Source: CBDCWQ01 sp965223435
GTDB taxonomy: Bacteria > Myxococcota > Kuafuiibacteriia > Kuafuiibacteriales > Kuafuiibacteriaceae
Reading direction: 5' to 3'
Assembly (NCBI GenBank): GCA_965223435.1
Contig: CBDCWQ010000009.1
Coordinates: 186,001 to 250,000, forward strand
DNA length: 64,000 bases
Shown: piece after piece, positions 1 to 9,423 of the stretch
How the letters are laid out: every line of letters starts with the position of its first letter
How positions within the stretch are numbered: the stretch's first letter is position 1
Position numbers and translations under genes: made by a program
Notes under the pieces: model-generated
Told to the model about the DNA's origin: nothing
The model's input: the letters and a program-made list of their open reading frames with translations, nothing else
Databases searched by the model: none

Positions 1-1
1 T

Positions 2-514
2 GTATCGGGAATGACGGTGGATCCCCAATCGGGAACCATCGCGGCTCTGGTCTACAAGACCAAGAAAGGGACGAAGCAAGAATTTTTCGTTCCGAGAGAA
101 CAGGTCGAAAAGATCGGCCGTGATGTGGTCTTCCTCAAGTCGGAGGCCGGCAAAGCGATCGAAAAGATTGAAGAAGCCCCCGGAATAAGTCTCAAGGAAC
201 TTCAGGGATGCCGTGTCATTACCCTCCAAGGAAAACACCTTGGAACCCTGGTGGACATCGACTTTTCAGCTTCCGACTGGCAGGTATCTGAACTCGAGCT
301 GGCCGAGGGCAAGCGCGTGTTGGTCGAAGCCAAAGACCTTAAAATCGGAGACGACATTCTCGTGCCCGTCGAATACGAGAAGCGTCTGAAAGAGATGCCG
401 AAGGAACGCTACGGTGCGATAGGGCGTCTTTTCGGGCCGGACCGCATCGATGACCTTCGACGCGCCGTGGAGAAGACCCTAAAGAGAAAGGAGAAGGCCG
501 AGAAGAAGCCCTAG
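2..514 (+). CDS. PRC-barrel domain protein, 5' end outside window
   Basis: The reading frame is open to the left edge of the window, and the residues before the first ATG (at 11) already fit the PRC-barrel pattern (Val-Ser-Gly-Met then V-D-P-x-S-G), so the true start probably lies upstream. About 170 residues are visible. A beta-rich N-terminal half is followed by a second segment around residues 65-105 (RVITLQGKHLGTLVDIDF) that again resembles a PRC-barrel strand set. The C-terminus is Lys/Glu rich. PRC-barrel proteins serve in RNA processing (RimM), photosynthetic reaction centres and uncharacterised stress proteins; nothing here separates these. The stop codon sits on a palindromic ctag that is also the stop of the convergent P-type ATPase remnant. 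Confidence 0.7.
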   Translation, partial: VSGMTVDPQSGTIAALVYKTKKGTKQEFFVPREQVEKIGRDVVFLKSEAGKAIEKIEEAPGISLKELQGCRVITLQGKHLGTLVDIDFSASDWQVSELELAEGKRVLVEAKDLKIGDDILVPVEYEKRLKEMPKERYGAIGRLFGPDRIDDLRRAVEKTLKRKEKAEKKP

Positions 515-2566
515 GAGGGGGCTACCCCAACGGCCTTACGGGGACGGTCCGTAGGGGCAGAAGCCATTCTAGCCAGGACCTTGAGCGTTTGCGCGATCAA
601 GAGAGGCAGGAGGCTCATCGTGGCGATGAGCAGCCACCCGGTTCCATTCGGCGGCGTAATCGAAAGTAGCTTGGCCAGTGCCGGCACATAAGTGGCAACC
701 AGCAGGACGACCACGCAGAAGCCCAGCGCGCCCCAAATCCAGGGGTTCTTTGTAATCTCGTTTTTCATCAAGCCGCTCCTTATCCGGCGCATGTTGAAGA
801 CATGCCAAAGCTGACCGAACGCGAGCGTAAGAAACGAGATGGTCACGGCGCGTTCGGGGCCTATTTTTGGGTCCCGAAGCGCGAGGCCAAAGGCGAGAAG
901 GACGCTCGCTGTCATGAGCGCGCCGTAAAGCGTAATGGCCCGCCAATGTCGTCCCGTGATCACTGATTCTCCTGCATCGCGCGGCGGACGCTGCATCAGG
1001 TGCGCTGAGCCCTCTCCGACGCCGAGCGCCAAGGCCGGAAATACGTCAGTCACAAGGTTCAAAAACAGGATTTGAAGTGGCAAAAGCGGAAGCGGAGCCC
1101 CCGCTACCGTGGCCAGTGCGACCACCAATACCTCGCTGATATTGCACGACAAGAGGTAGACCACGAAATTGCGAATGTTTGCGAAAATGCCGCGCCCCTC
1201 ACGGATTGCGACCACGATGGTGGAAAGATCATCGTCCTTGAGCACCATAGCGGCGGCCTCTCGCGCAGCCGCTGTACCCCGGCCCCCCATCGCGACACCG
1301 ATGTCGGCCTTTTTGAGCGCCGGCGCGTCGTTCACACCGTCGCCCGTCATGGCGACAATAGCACCCGCCGACCGATGAAGCTGAATGAGATCCAACTTCT
1401 GCTTCGGACTCACCCTTGCAAAGATCGACGCGTTCAGCAGGCGCCGCTGTTCGCCCTCCGTGGCGGATGCGATGAACTCTAACTCTGCGCCCTGAACGAC
1501 CGCCGGATTATCGTCATCGACCAGTCCAGTGGCCCGCGCGATATTGCTGGCCGTGACGGGGTGGTCTCCCGTGACCATCACCACCCGCACCCCCGCTTCC
1601 CGGCAGGCCAACAGCGTTCCTTTCACCTCGGTGCGTGGGGGATCCAACATCCCCACCAGGCCAACAAGGCCGAGATCGGCATAAACATCTTCCTCTAGGC
1701 GATCCACGCTGCGCTCGGCCAGGGCCAGAACGCGTAAACCTCTTTTGCCAAGCTCTTCCGCTTCACTCAGAAAATGGCGGCGTTCGTCGTCGCTGAGTCT
1801 GGCCACCGAAATCACGGCTTCCGGTGCGCCCTTCACCGCGACGCGATACGGGGCTTTGGCTCCGTGAACGGTGGCCATCATCTTGACCTCGGGGTCAAAC
1901 GCCACCTCCCTTTGTTCGGGCCAGACTTTCAAAAGCTCGGCTCTTTCGATGCCTTCCTGGAGGGCCCGGGCCAAGAGCGCCACTTCCAAGGGATCGCCAA
2001 CGCCGTCCTCGTTGTCTCAAAGCGCGGCGTTGTTGCAGAGCGCCCCGATTTCCAGGGCATGGCGCTTTGATTCCGGAGCCGAAGCGAGCCGGTAAACTTC
2101 CACCCGAATACGGTTCTCGGTGAGCGTGCCTGTCTTGTCCGTACATATCACGCTGGTCGCACCCAAGGTCTCTACGGCTGAAAGGCGGTTCACCAAGGCA
2201 TTGTGGCGAACCATGCGGTGCATCCCTCGTGCCAAGGCTAGCCCCGGCTTCGACCCACTCACCGAAGGCCATCGCAGCCACTACGGCCGCGGCCAGAAGT
2301 GCCACAAGAAGACTCGCAAACTGGGCTACCAGAATCGCCCAGATGCTTCTTCGTCGGATTTGGCGCAAAACGTTGGCACCAAACCTCATGAGGCGGCGCG
2401 AGACTTCGCTCCGACTCAAACCGGCCACCGGATCTACCCGAAGCGCCTTTGTGAGGTCCGAGACGGATCGAGCCCAAGGATCCGCGAGGGTTTCGATTTC
2501 GTCTACCGGCTCGCGGCCGCCGCGAGCCGTGAGGGTCGCCGGACGAATGCCGGAGAAAGTACTCAT
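511..2566 (-). pseudogene. Decayed P-type (Ca2+-type) cation ATPase
   Basis: Three pieces of one SERCA-like P2 ATPase remain. The first (from 2566) gives the cation-ATPase N-terminal domain and the first membrane helices, up to a Phe-Gly-Glu-Trp-Val stretch. Near 2245 the reading jumps, with a frame change, to the end of helix M4 (LALARGMHRM), so the actuator domain with its TGES loop and M3-M4, roughly 200 residues, are missing. The phosphorylation site DKTGTLT is intact at about 2140. An in-frame TGA at 2017-2019 then interrupts the nucleotide-binding domain just before GDPLEVALL. The rest is well preserved: KGAPE, the hinge MTGDGVNDAPALKKADIGVAMG and M5-M10. Without the actuator domain it cannot complete the transport cycle. 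It begins inside the stop of the Na/Pi gene (ATGA overlap), so it was once the last gene of that operon. Confidence 0.85.
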
Positions 2567-4131
2567 GACGCCTCCCTGAGATGCTCGGCAAAGGCAAGAA
2601 CCTTGCTTCGCAAACGCTGGTGGATTGAAAGGAAATCTGCGAGTTCAGCACCCTCATCCTCGGTGCGCGCGAGTTCGATGAAGCGCTGGTAACATGAAGC
2701 CAAGGTCGTTCGGAGCTCCGCATCAAGTGTGGACGAACGCTCAACCGGCGTGTCAAACGATTCCGCAAGCGCTTCGATCAATTTCGCCGTGAGGGGATAG
2801 ACCCGCTGAATATCGAGTAGCGCGTCCATGCTGAAGCGGGTTGCCCGACTCCGGAGAACCTCTCCGATGCGCATGAGATCCTCCAAAGAGTCGGTCATCT
2901 GTCGAATGTGATCGAGCGTCACGACCAACCGCAACACCTGTGTAGATTGCTCCTCGGACAACTCGCGTCTCGACAGAAGGCCCACAAGCGTACCACCTTC
3001 TTCTAGGCCAAACTGGATAATGGCGGTCATACGTGCGGCCCGGTTCTCTATCTTCTTATCCTTGGTCTGAAGCGCCAAGACGGCCGCCGTGTAGCAGGGC
3101 TCGAGCCGATGGACGATCCGGGCCACCCATTTTCTACTCTGAGCCAGTGCCTGGTTCATGTCCTCGTCCAGTTCCTTGGGCGGGGGTTCGATCGGATCGG
3201 CGGCGTCCTCGTCACGCACGATCCGCTCAACCAGTGCCGCAAACGGACGAAGGCCTGCCAAGAACAACACGGCGCAGGTGGTGTTAAATATGAGATGGGC
3301 GGTGGCCAAAGTCTGTGCCGGAGACTGGCCGAGCCGTCCGAGCAGAGCCTCAAACGGAACCAAGAACGGTAAGAAGAGAAGGACCCCACACACGTTGTAC
3401 AAGAGATGGGAAACCGCAGTTCGCCTCGCAGATGTATCAAAGGACGCAGAGGCAATCAGTGCCGTCACCGTCGTCCCGATATTCGCCCCCAAAACGATAG
3501 GGAGCGCGCCTTCCAATGGGAGTACGCCCTGGTGGAGTAGTATGATGGCCAGACCGGTCGTCACCGAGCTGGACTGAACCACTGCGGTGAACGCAGCACC
3601 GGCGAGCACGCCCGCGATGGGGCCCTTGACCTCAGACAGAATCGCGATCAACGTCGGGTGGGTCCGAAGGGGCTCCACGGCGGAGGACACGAGGTTGAGG
3701 CTGAAAAACACCAACCCAAAGTAAAAAATGGACCGCCCCAGCACCCTCCAGCGAAAGGGCATCAGCCCCAAAAAGAAGCCGATCAAGATCAGAGCCGGGG
3801 CAAAATCGGTCAACTTCAGGGCGACGAGTTGAGCGGTGACCGTTGTTCCAACGTTGGCGCCGAACAGGATTCCGAGGGTGTTGCGAAACGAGAGCACGCC
3901 TGCGTTGACGAGTCCCACCGCGATCACGGAGGTGGCGGTGCTCGACTGAATGAGCGCCGTGACCCCGCCGCCGATCAAGAAACCGAGTACGGGGTGCTTC
4001 GTGCTCCTGGCTAAAGATTTGCGGAGAGTGGCACCACTCACCGCCTGAACCTCCCGACTGAAGTGTTCGATCCCGAAGAGGAAAAGAATAACGCCGGCAG
4101 AGACGGCGATGACTATCTCCAGAGCGCTCAC
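2563..4131 (-). CDS. Na+/phosphate cotransporter with PhoU-like tail
   Basis: This 522-residue inner-membrane protein has the two inverted Na/Pi-cotransporter repeats (NptA/YjbB type). QSSTATS at residues 62-68 and QSSSVTT at 186-192 are the paired substrate-binding signatures, each followed by a GAN(V/I)GTTVTA motif (91-100 and 215-224). About eight membrane helices fill residues 1-300. The cytosolic C-terminal 200 residues are helical and PhoU-like, as is normal for this family in bacteria. The expected role is sodium-coupled phosphate movement across the inner membrane. The start follows the CPA2 gene by 51 bases and the stop overlaps the P-type ATPase remnant by four bases, so it is probably part of the same transcript. 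Confidence 0.9.
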   Translation of the reverse strand: MSALEIVIAVSAGVILFLFGIEHFSREVQAVSGATLRKSLARSTKHPVLGFLIGGGVTALIQSSTATSVIAVGLVNAGVLSFRNTLGILFGANVGTTVTAQLVALKLTDFAPALILIGFFLGLMPFRWRVLGRSIFYFGLVFFSLNLVSSAVEPLRTHPTLIAILSEVKGPIAGVLAGAAFTAVVQSSSVTTGLAIILLHQGVLPLEGALPIVLGANIGTTVTALIASASFDTSARRTAVSHLLYNVCGVLLFLPFLVPFEALLGRLGQSPAQTLATAHLIFNTTCAVLFLAGLRPFAALVERIVRDEDAADPIEPPPKELDEDMNQALAQSRKWVARIVHRLEPCYTAAVLALQTKDKKIENRAARMTAIIQFGLEEGGTLVGLLSRRELSEEQSTQVLRLVVTLDHIRQMTDSLEDLMRIGEVLRSRATRFSMDALLDIQRVYPLTAKLIEALAESFDTPVERSSTLDAELRTTLASCYQRFIELARTEDEGAELADFLSIHQRLRSKVLAFAEHLREAS

Positions 4132-4182
4132 CGACCCAAGGCTACCACCATGGTATTCCCGTTGGCGACTCCAGGATTACTT

Positions 4183-5385
4183 CTAAATGGCCGTTTTCTC
4201 CGGACGAAGATGCGTGGTGGCTGATGTGGCGCCACCCTTCTGCCGCAACCAACGACCGAGCCCAATCCAAAATGGACTTGCCAGAAGACTCAAGGCGATG
4301 ACGCCGATGACGATCTTGTGGGCAACGTCCGTGATGTATCCAGTCTGTTGTCCGACGGCAGCCAAAACGAAGCTAAACTCACCCACTTGGGCGAGCAAGG
4401 TTCCGCCATAAAGGCTGTCCTTCCAGTTTCGTCCGAGAACCCGAAGAATGCAGGCATTGATCAGGGTGTTGCTCAAAAGGACAGCAATAAGAAGACCACC
4501 TACGACGGCGGCGTTTTGGAAGAGAAATCCAAAGTCGAGAAGCATTCCCACTGAAACGAAGAAGAACGCCAGGAGCAGGACGTAGAACGAGTGGAGTGCC
4601 TGATGGACCCATTCCGTTTCTTTGGCGGCACCTACGACGATGCCGGCCACAAAAGCGCCCAGCGCGGTGGAAAGTCCTGCCGCGCCACTGAGAAGGGCAA
4701 AGCCGAAGGCGATAAGAAACGCACTGAAGACTTGGAGTTCATGGTCAGAACGCAGCCAGTGCCCAAACGGAAGTCGTATTGTCGGATGCCGCGCGACGAA
4801 GACCAAAAGAAGAATCACTGCGATGCCGCCCAGCGCCTGCGTCAAGACCGTGGTCAAGGATGGAGATTCACCACCCAGAAGATTGATGGTAATCAGCATG
4901 GGAACGATGGCGATATCTTGAACCAAAAGAATGCCCACGACATCACCGCCCACGGTCTCGTCGGTCTCGTTCCGATCTCTGAGGAGTTTGAGAACGACAC
5001 CCGTGCTGCTCAAGCTGATGACAAAGCCAAGCAGAACACCCCGTGCCAAGGGCCAGCCGAGGGAATAGCCCAGCGCAATCGTAGCCCCCATGCTCACGGC
5101 GATCTGCAGGAAGGTTCCGACCACGGGTACTTTCCAGCGCGATAGCAGACTGGGCAAGGAGAACTCCATGCCCGCAAAGAAGAGAAGGAGCACGACGCCG
5201 ATTTCTCCGAGGCGAACGATCACTTCGCGGTCGTCGATGAAGCCCAACCCGCTGGGGCCCAAAAGTGCTCCCGCCACGAGGTAGGCCACGACGTGCGGTT
5301 GATTGAATCTTCGCAAGATAATGCCCAGAATCAGGATCGCGGCGATCCCGCCAACAAAGTACGGCATCATCGGATCCATATGCAT
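4183..5385 (-). CDS. CPA2-family cation:proton antiporter, no regulatory domain
   Basis: This is a 400-residue hydrophobic protein with the Na+/H+ exchanger fold of the CPA2 family (KefB/KefC/GerN relatives). It shows about twelve membrane helices, an early GPSGLGF segment and a GFVISLSSTGVVLKLL helix typical of the family. It stops after the membrane domain, so the RCK/TrkA-N and TrkA-C domains of KefC are absent. The start at 5385 is chosen because AGGAGG lies nine bases upstream; the frame is open further upstream but that stretch overlaps the AstE-like gene and is not antiporter-like. It lies 13 bases after the AstE-like stop. The ion (K+ or Na+) cannot be told from sequence. Confidence 0.88.
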   Translation of the reverse strand: MHMDPMMPYFVGGIAAILILGIILRRFNQPHVVAYLVAGALLGPSGLGFIDDREVIVRLGEIGVVLLLFFAGMEFSLPSLLSRWKVPVVGTFLQIAVSMGATIALGYSLGWPLARGVLLGFVISLSSTGVVLKLLRDRNETDETVGGDVVGILLVQDIAIVPMLITINLLGGESPSLTTVLTQALGGIAVILLLVFVARHPTIRLPFGHWLRSDHELQVFSAFLIAFGFALLSGAAGLSTALGAFVAGIVVGAAKETEWVHQALHSFYVLLLAFFFVSVGMLLDFGFLFQNAAVVGGLLIAVLLSNTLINACILRVLGRNWKDSLYGGTLLAQVGEFSFVLAAVGQQTGYITDVAHKIVIGVIALSLLASPFWIGLGRWLRQKGGATSATTHLRPEKTAI

Positions 5386-5398
5386 GGCGAGCTTCCTC

Positions 5399-6346
5399 CT
5401 ACGCGTCGAACTGAGCGATGTGAACCACCGCGTCGCCCCGATGGACCAAACCATCGGTGGCACGGCCGATGACCAGCCCGCTTTCTTTGGTACATACAGA
5501 CGACCGCGTTCCCTCTGCAGGATTAATAACCCAGCCCAAATGGTCGCCCTTGTTGACGGGTTGGCCCAGGTCCACATCGATACGACACAAGCCACTTTGG
5601 TGCACGCGGGTCCACGTGCTCTTTCGGAACAGCTGAACCGCCCGCTCCTTGCGCTCGCGAGTGGTCTTGCGCATCCCGAGATGACTCATGACTCGCAGAG
5701 TCCCCTCCACACCGACATCGATGGCTTTGGCACTGAGCCTGGATGCCTCGCCGGCTTCGTAAAGGAGCAGGGGCTTCTTGCATTTGACGGCGTATGCCCT
5801 AAGCGAGCCGTCTCGAAGAGAGGAGTGTACGGCAACCGTGGCGCCGAAAACTTCGGCCAAGCGACTCGTCTCGGCGTGATCCAGATCGCACCGAATCTGT
5901 GGTAGGTTCGTTCTTCCGTTTGAACCGGTGTGAAAATCGATCCCCACGTCGGCCCGATGTACGATCTCATCACAAAAAAGGTGCGCCAGCCGTGCCCCAA
6001 GTGAGCCGCGCCTAGAACCAGGAAAACAGCGATTGAGATCTCTTCGATCGGGTAAGTACCGCGACCCATGGATGAGACCAAACACGTTGACCATTGGAAC
6101 GGCCAAGACGGTCCCCGAAAGGCGCTGGGGGTCAATCTGGCGAACGATCTCGTCTACGATCGCCACGCCATTGATCTCGTCCCCATGGATGGCCGCAGAC
6201 AGCCAGAGTACTGGTCCCGGCTTAGCCCCGTGGAGCACGATAGCCGGGAGCGCCATTTTGGTCCCGGTTGGGAGCCGCGCAACGGGAAGCTCAACCCGAG
6301 AGATCGAACCCGGCTCGGTGACGCACCCGGCGAACTCGAACGCCAT
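5399..6346 (-). CDS. AstE/AspA-like M14 zinc deacylase
   Basis: This is a 315-residue succinylglutamate desuccinylase/aspartoacylase-family enzyme, a zinc carboxypeptidase fold that removes acyl or amino-acid groups from amines. The metal motif HGDE (His54, Glu57) follows LWLSAAI; DFHTGS supplies the third ligand and a late LLYEAGE supplies the probable catalytic Glu. The last 80 residues form the beta-rich domain usual for this family. Start 6346 matches where homologues begin; the frame is open to 6433 and beyond, but that part is Lys-rich and overlaps the rimK end. It sits directly downstream of rimK and a RimB-like protease, so removal of glutamate or peptide tails is more likely than arginine catabolism. 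Confidence 0.82.
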   Translation of the reverse strand: MAFEFAGCVTEPGSISRVELPVARLPTGTKMALPAIVLHGAKPGPVLWLSAAIHGDEINGVAIVDEIVRQIDPQRLSGTVLAVPMVNVFGLIHGSRYLPDRRDLNRCFPGSRRGSLGARLAHLFCDEIVHRADVGIDFHTGSNGRTNLPQIRCDLDHAETSRLAEVFGATVAVHSSLRDGSLRAYAVKCKKPLLLYEAGEASRLSAKAIDVGVEGTLRVMSHLGMRKTTRERKERAVQLFRKSTWTRVHQSGLCRIDVDLGQPVNKGDHLGWVINPAEGTRSSVCTKESGLVIGRATDGLVHRGDAVVHIAQFDA

Positions 6347-6392
6347 AAGCGGGCTGGCCTCGGAGCCTAAACGATCTAGCGGCTCGTCTCCT

Positions 6393-7295
6393 CTAGCTCT
6401 TGACGCGATCTTTTTTGTTTCCTTTTTCCGCATGCTTTTCCAAGTATTCAATGATCGACCCAGCCACGTTCTTGCCGCTGGCCTCCTCGATGCCCTCCAG
6501 CCCCGGAGATGAATTCACCTCCATGACCAGCGGGCCGTGGTTGGATCGCAACATATCGACCCCAGCCACCTGGAGTCCAAGTATCTTCGTAGCGCGCAAC
6601 GCGGTGCTTCGTTCTTCGGGGGTTAGCTTGATGGCCCTTGCCGAGCCGCCTCGGTGGAGGTTCGATCGGAACTCACCCTCGGGCCCCTTTCGCATCATGG
6701 CCGCAACCACCTTGCCACCGACCACAAATGCCCTAATATCGGACGCTCCGGCCTCTTTGATGAACTCCTGTACCAAAATGTTGGCATCCAGTTGTCGAAA
6801 CGCAGCGATGACCGATTCGGCCGCTTTCTGGGTCTCCGCCAACACCACACCAACCCCTTGGGTCCCCTCCAATAGCTTAATGACCAACGGGGCGTCGCCC
6901 ACAACGTTAATGAGCCCATCGATATCCTTGGTGGAGCGGGCAAAGCCGGTGACGGGAAGACCTACGCCCTCTCCGGCGAGAAGCTGCAAAGTACGAAGTT
7001 TGTCGCGAGATCGACTGATCGCCTGAGAACCATTGACTGAGAACACGCCCATCATTTCGAACTGCCGAACCACAGCCGTGCCGTAGAAGGTCACTGACGC
7101 CGCAATTCTCGGAATAACGGCATCAAAGACCAGCGGTTCTCCTTTGATAAGAATGCTGGGGCGGTGCGACGTAATGTTCATGTAGCATCGCGCGTAGTCA
7201 ACAACCGACACTTCGTGCCCTCTTTCCTCGGCTACCTTCTTTAGGCGGTCCGTGGAGTACAGCGATGCTTTTCGTGACAAGATTCCGATCTTCAT
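6393..7295 (-). CDS. rimK: RimK, ATP-grasp alpha-L-glutamate ligase
   Basis: At 300 residues this has the same length as Escherichia coli RimK, which adds glutamates to the C-terminus of ribosomal protein S6. The N-terminal MKIGILSRKASLYST segment is typical of the enzyme. The ATP-grasp part includes the adenine-contacting VIKLLEGTQGVGV loop, an SDIRAFVVGG strand, the RSNLHRGG motif that positions ATP and Mg, and the metal-binding VMEVNSSPGLEGIE near the C-terminus. All key residues appear intact. It is three bases downstream of the RimB-type protease gene. RimK, RimB and M14 deacylases occur together in known neighbourhoods, which suggests addition and trimming of poly-glutamate tails. Confidence 0.95.
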   Translation of the reverse strand: MKIGILSRKASLYSTDRLKKVAEERGHEVSVVDYARCYMNITSHRPSILIKGEPLVFDAVIPRIAASVTFYGTAVVRQFEMMGVFSVNGSQAISRSRDKLRTLQLLAGEGVGLPVTGFARSTKDIDGLINVVGDAPLVIKLLEGTQGVGVVLAETQKAAESVIAAFRQLDANILVQEFIKEAGASDIRAFVVGGKVVAAMMRKGPEGEFRSNLHRGGSARAIKLTPEERSTALRATKILGLQVAGVDMLRSNHGPLVMEVNSSPGLEGIEEASGKNVAGSIIEYLEKHAEKGNKKDRVKS

Positions 7296-7298
7296 AGT

Positions 7299-7751
7299 TC
7301 ACCGTGCCTTCTTTCTTTTCTTGCTCAGCAGAAATGACCGTCCCGGGTCGACCAAGTATCTTCGCCTTACGGCTTCTCGTCCCAGCAGGACACGAAACCC
7401 CATGGAGGCGCGACTGGCAAGCGTGACTTCGATGTCCCACTCATCTCCGCCCAACGCCACAATGGGCTGGATGATCGGGCGCAGTTCTTGTTTCCCATTG
7501 GAACTCCGAACCAAGCGCTCATCCACAAGCGGAGCCCGTACCACGATTTCTTTTCGCGAAGACCGTTGTTCGGGATGGACGACAAATTCGATCCATTCTC
7601 GCTTATTCTTCTTGAACACCTTGAGACGAACCGCATGCAAGGAGGAGCTTCTCGCACCGGTGTCGACTTTGGCCTTGACCACTTGAATGCCTAAACGGGG
7701 AAAGGCAATCCATTCTCGCCAACCCACCAAGGGTAACTCCCGAGCTTTCAT
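7299..7751 (-). CDS. RimB-type retropepsin-like protease
   Basis: This 150-residue protein belongs to the family annotated as ATP-dependent zinc protease, now understood as a retropepsin-like fold. The active-site triplet is D30-T-G in DTGARSSSLHA, and a second glycine-rich strand follows late (FRVLLGREAVRRRYLVDPGRS), which is the conserved C-terminal motif. In Pseudomonas the homologue RimB cleaves the glutamate tails that RimK adds to S6. The gene overlaps the preceding TPR-like gene by four bases and is followed three bases later by rimK, so the two are translated together. The Lys/Arg-rich last residues (KKRKKAR) are unremarkable. Confidence 0.88.
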   Translation of the reverse strand: MKARELPLVGWREWIAFPRLGIQVVKAKVDTGARSSSLHAVRLKVFKKNKREWIEFVVHPEQRSSRKEIVVRAPLVDERLVRSSNGKQELRPIIQPIVALGGDEWDIEVTLASRASMGFRVLLGREAVRRRYLVDPGRSFLLSKKRKKAR

Positions 7752-8623
7752 CTTTTTGCCCTCGGCGCGGAAAGCCTCTGGAAGTGCCGAAGCATCTGCT
7801 GCTGAGAGCGTGGCACGTGATCGCCGCCCGATCCGGAGTATCCAAAATGAATATCTTTTCGCAAAAGCTCATAGGCTTCCCGGGCGATTCGCGAATGCGG
7901 GTAACGCCGAATGACCTCTCGTAGGTAGTGGCTCTCAGACCAGTAGCCCGCGTCGGTCCAGGTGCGCCTCCGGATGTCTCCCATCATCAAGAGGGCCTCG
8001 CCAATTCTTCGGTCTTGGTCGTAATTCACAATAAAAGGAATGAGGTAGGTTGTCGCAATATGAAAGTATCCATTCCCAGAATCGTCCATCGGTGATTCCG
8101 TCTCCTCAACGCCCTTGTTGTAGAGCGATCGTCCGAGGTCGAAGAGCTCATCGGCACTTCGCTTGGATGGCCGAAGCCGTTCTGATCTTTTCCAATCATG
8201 TGCCGCCTGAATCCACCCTTTGATCATGTCCATTTCAGCTCCGGTAAGACGTTTGTCGTCCTTGATCCGCGAAAAAAACGCGAGAGCCCCGTCCGGGTCA
8301 CGGTGAACTTTAAGATGAATCTGACCGATCTGGTCGATGACCCAAAGTAACCGACGCCGTCGATAGGTCTGGGTCTTGGCTTCGCTAAGGTATTGCGCCA
8401 AGAGCGCGAGTGCCGTGCGGTAGTTTTTCCGATGAAACTCGCGCTGGGCCCGGTGGTACAGCGGGTTGAGGGGAAGCTTCTTCTGCTCAACCGGGGGTGC
8501 CGCCCCCACGAAAAAAACCACGAACCAGGTTGCTAAGAATCTTTTGAACGCGCCAACCAGTCGGTCGACCGTGGGCTCGAAAAGCCACGCTCGTAGCTTT
8601 TCTTCGTCGTGCTTGAGGTTCAT
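7748..8623 (-). CDS. Membrane-anchored TPR-like protein
   Basis: This 291-residue protein has a probable single membrane helix at residues 28-44 (FLATWFVVFFVGAAPP) and a helical solvent-exposed part with TPR-like units, for example HRAQREFHRKNYRTALALLA and ESHYLREVIRRYPHSRIAREAYE. The latter resembles BamD/YbgF-type repeats that bind partner proteins. No catalytic motif is visible. It overlaps both neighbours by four bases (ATGA), between the MscS channel and the RimB-type protease, so it probably scaffolds or links the channel to the modification enzymes. That role is inferred from context only. Confidence 0.7.
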   Translation of the reverse strand: MNLKHDEEKLRAWLFEPTVDRLVGAFKRFLATWFVVFFVGAAPPVEQKKLPLNPLYHRAQREFHRKNYRTALALLAQYLSEAKTQTYRRRRLLWVIDQIGQIHLKVHRDPDGALAFFSRIKDDKRLTGAEMDMIKGWIQAAHDWKRSERLRPSKRSADELFDLGRSLYNKGVEETESPMDDSGNGYFHIATTYLIPFIVNYDQDRRIGEALLMMGDIRRRTWTDAGYWSESHYLREVIRRYPHSRIAREAYELLRKDIHFGYSGSGGDHVPRSQQQMLRHFQRLSAPRAKR

Positions 8624-9423
8624 GCGGCCTCCTGTTTGGGTCTTGGCATCTGAATGGATTCCATGTTGAACCGTTCGACGACCTGCTCGGTGACGTCGCT
8701 TAAGAAAGCCTTTTCGTGTCGAGCATCATAGACATACGCCTTTGCGACCAGCTTCAAGTAGGCCAAACCCTGGTCACTGACCTCCATGCTGGTGAGTACG
8801 GTAAACGGTTTGCTTAAATACAAGTAACGGGACGCGAGCACCGCCTCGTGCACAATATCTTTGGCGCGAACATGATCCGCGCGCGCATCCACGTACAAAG
8901 GAATCACCACCATGCAGTCGAGTGCCCCCGCGTTGGCGCTGGCCACCGCCTCGGTCAGAAATTTGTTGCTGGGAATGGTCACTTGGTTGTCGTCCAAGGT
9001 AACCAGCCTCACCGAGCGGAGACCAATCTCAGTGATCTCGCCGTAGTACTCTCCAAAGGCCACGCGGTCCCCGACCTGGAAGGGTTTGGTAGCGAGCACG
9101 GTAATACTGGCTAGAAAGGATGAGGCCACGTCTTTGAGTGCAAATCCGATGGTCACCGCAGCGCCACCCGAGAGCGCCAAGACTGCCTGCGAAGAGAAAT
9201 CGATGAGACTGACGGCCGCAAGAACAACCGCGATGCCATAGATGGCAAACGACAAAAAGGTCGATCCCTGCTTGATCAGAAGACGCCGGGCGGCGAACCG
9301 TTCGGACAGCATGCCCAAAAGGCGTGTGCTCACGCGAGAAAGCACGTAAGCACACAGAAGGGCGAAAAATGCGGTCGGTATGGCGTTTGGATTGAAGAAG
9401 GTCAACACGTTGTCGCTATTCAT
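8620..9423 (-). CDS. MscS-family mechanosensitive channel
   Basis: This is a 267-residue small-conductance mechanosensitive channel. Three membrane helices precede the pore-lining TM3 with its Ala/Gly pattern (LSGGAAVTIGFALKDVASSFLASI), followed by the beta domain (VGDRVAFGEYYGEITEIGLRSVRLVTLDDNQVTIPSNKF) and the alpha/beta C-terminal vestibule. Its size matches E. coli MscS. It sits in the inner membrane and releases solutes under tension. The start overlaps the stop of the upstream ATPase-bearing membrane protein by four bases. That protein resembles the non-pore part of large MscK-type channels, suggesting the two make one regulated complex. Confidence 0.92.
   Translation of the reverse strand: MNSDNVLTFFNPNAIPTAFFALLCAYVLSRVSTRLLGMLSERFAARRLLIKQGSTFLSFAIYGIAVVLAAVSLIDFSSQAVLALSGGAAVTIGFALKDVASSFLASITVLATKPFQVGDRVAFGEYYGEITEIGLRSVRLVTLDDNQVTIPSNKFLTEAVASANAGALDCMVVIPLYVDARADHVRAKDIVHEAVLASRYLYLSKPFTVLTSMEVSDQGLAYLKLVAKAYVYDARHEKAFLSDVTEQVVERFNMESIQMPRPKQEAA

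Noticed and set aside
2017..2019. In-frame TGA read as selenocysteine in the P-type ATPase
   Set aside because: No P-type ATPase is known to use Sec at this site, no hairpin resembling a SECIS follows, and the gene already carries a large deletion.
5386..5595. N-terminal extension of the CPA2 antiporter
   Set aside because: It overlaps the AstE-like gene in another frame and is not hydrophobic, whereas an AGGAGG precedes the internal ATG at 5385.
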